A DNA stretch of 64,000 nt from Pontixanthobacter gangjinensis (GTDB taxonomy: Bacteria; Pseudomonadota; Alphaproteobacteria; Sphingomonadales; Sphingomonadaceae): the NCBI RefSeq assembly GCF_009827545.1, contig NZ_WTYS01000001.1:2691772-2755771 (forward strand), written 5' to 3'. The notes beneath the pieces are model-generated. The model searched no databases. It was not told the DNA's origin and worked only from the letters and a program-made list of their open reading frames with translations. Each line of letters opens with the position of its first letter. Position 1 is the stretch's first letter. A program made the translations under genes and the position numbers. Of the stretch, positions 63,636 to 64,000 are shown one piece after another.

Positions 63636-64000
63636 ATGGCCGATATCGACCCATCAGCGCCGCAGAATTCTGCAAACAAAGCACCGCTGCCGCTTGGCCA
63701 AAAGCCGATTTCGCGTGGGCGCATGACCTTGCTTTTCATTGTGATGCTCACAACCGCAGCGGGTAACACCGCAATGCAATCGGTCATGCCCTCGATCGGT
63801 ACGGAGCTTCAGGTCGATGATGTGTGGATCAGTCTGGCCTATACGTGGTCGGCTCTGCTGTGGGTGATATTCGCCCCAATCTGGGCACGCCGGTCTGACA
63901 AGCGCGGCCGGAAATCGATGATGGCGCTGGGAATGATGGGCTTCATCTTGTCATTCGGGCTTGGCGGCTTGATCCTTGTGCTCGGCCTTGGCGGGATGCT
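63636..64000 (+). CDS. MFS transporter (partial, C terminus beyond window)
   Basis: The first 121 codons of a major facilitator protein, cut by the window edge. After a polar N terminus, hydrophobic helices cover about residues 30-52, 65-82 and 95-118, with the loop between the second and third helix carrying ARRSDKRGRKSMM, a match to MFS motif A (GxLaDrxGrkxxl). MPSIGTELQVDDVWISLAYT is typical of drug-efflux or siderophore-type MFS proteins. Substrate unknown. Confidence 0.85.
   Translation, partial: MADIDPSAPQNSANKAPLPLGQKPISRGRMTLLFIVMLTTAAGNTAMQSVMPSIGTELQVDDVWISLAYTWSALLWVIFAPIWARRSDKRGRKSMMALGMMGFILSFGLGGLILVLGLGGM

Overview
The window reads as a chromosomal segment of an alphaproteobacterium of the order Sphingomonadales, most likely Erythrobacteraceae (Erythrobacter/Altererythrobacter-like). 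The reasons are the gene repertoire (zwf-edd-glk-eda Entner-Doudoroff operon, DUF1465/RcdA-like protein, paired YdcH/DUF465 proteins, RibB with a degenerate RibA domain, beta-helix lipoprotein plus TonB-dependent receptor), moderately high GC, and many ATGA-type gene overlaps. The assignment is from memory of such genomes, not from a search. No rRNA, tRNA, CRISPR array or insertion sequence was found.

Layout. 1-2.8 kb: left-pointing virB1-virB2-virB3-virB4 start of a type IV secretion operon (virB4 cut by the window edge), preceded by a near-perfect Pho box. 3.0-3.4 kb: a small TPR gene interrupted by an in-frame stop. 3.4-8.0 kb: beta-helix lipoprotein and TonB-dependent receptor, with Pho-like sites upstream. 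8.1-12.5 kb: orphan response regulator with a degenerate receiver, DUF2339 membrane protein, divergent TetR regulator. 12.6-21.0 kb: RibB-RibA-like fusion, then acyl-CoA metabolism (acyl-CoA dehydrogenase with FadR-type regulator, alpha/beta hydrolase, enoyl-CoA hydratase, CoA transferase, thiolase) and an exported nuclease-like protein.

21.1-28.4 kb: the most interesting block. Five genes point left: a geranylgeranyl-reductase-like flavoprotein, a phytoene-desaturase-like flavoprotein, a polyprenyl diphosphate synthase-like protein lacking two expected lysines, a cyclic-nucleotide-binding/thioredoxin-reductase-like flavoprotein without the CxxC, and an unrecognised 328-aa protein. Together they look like an uncharacterised isoprenoid-modifying pathway. 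28.6-36 kb: small conserved proteins, SOUL protein, serS-surE-LysM/M23 operon, potassium channel, DUF1761, rimO, then a roughly 500-base intergenic region rich in inverted repeats.

36.3-44.9 kb: transglutaminase-like protein and the Entner-Doudoroff operon zwf-edd-glk-eda ending in a divergent PEP-carboxylase-like gene; glucose is phosphorylated, oxidised and cleaved to pyruvate and glyceraldehyde-3-phosphate, and the last gene would supply anaplerotic oxaloacetate if it is active. 45-51 kb: L,D-transpeptidase, tilS, cpoB/ybgF, RodZ-like protein and ptsP. 51-64 kb: two YdcH proteins, an RcdA-like protein, glpK, MBL-fold hydrolase-DUF4230-nadA operon, DUF2254 protein, EamA transporter, OYE-family reductase, CitE-like lyase, lipB with a small lipoprotein, membrane proteins, a phospholipid-methyltransferase-like protein and the start of an MFS transporter cut by the right edge.
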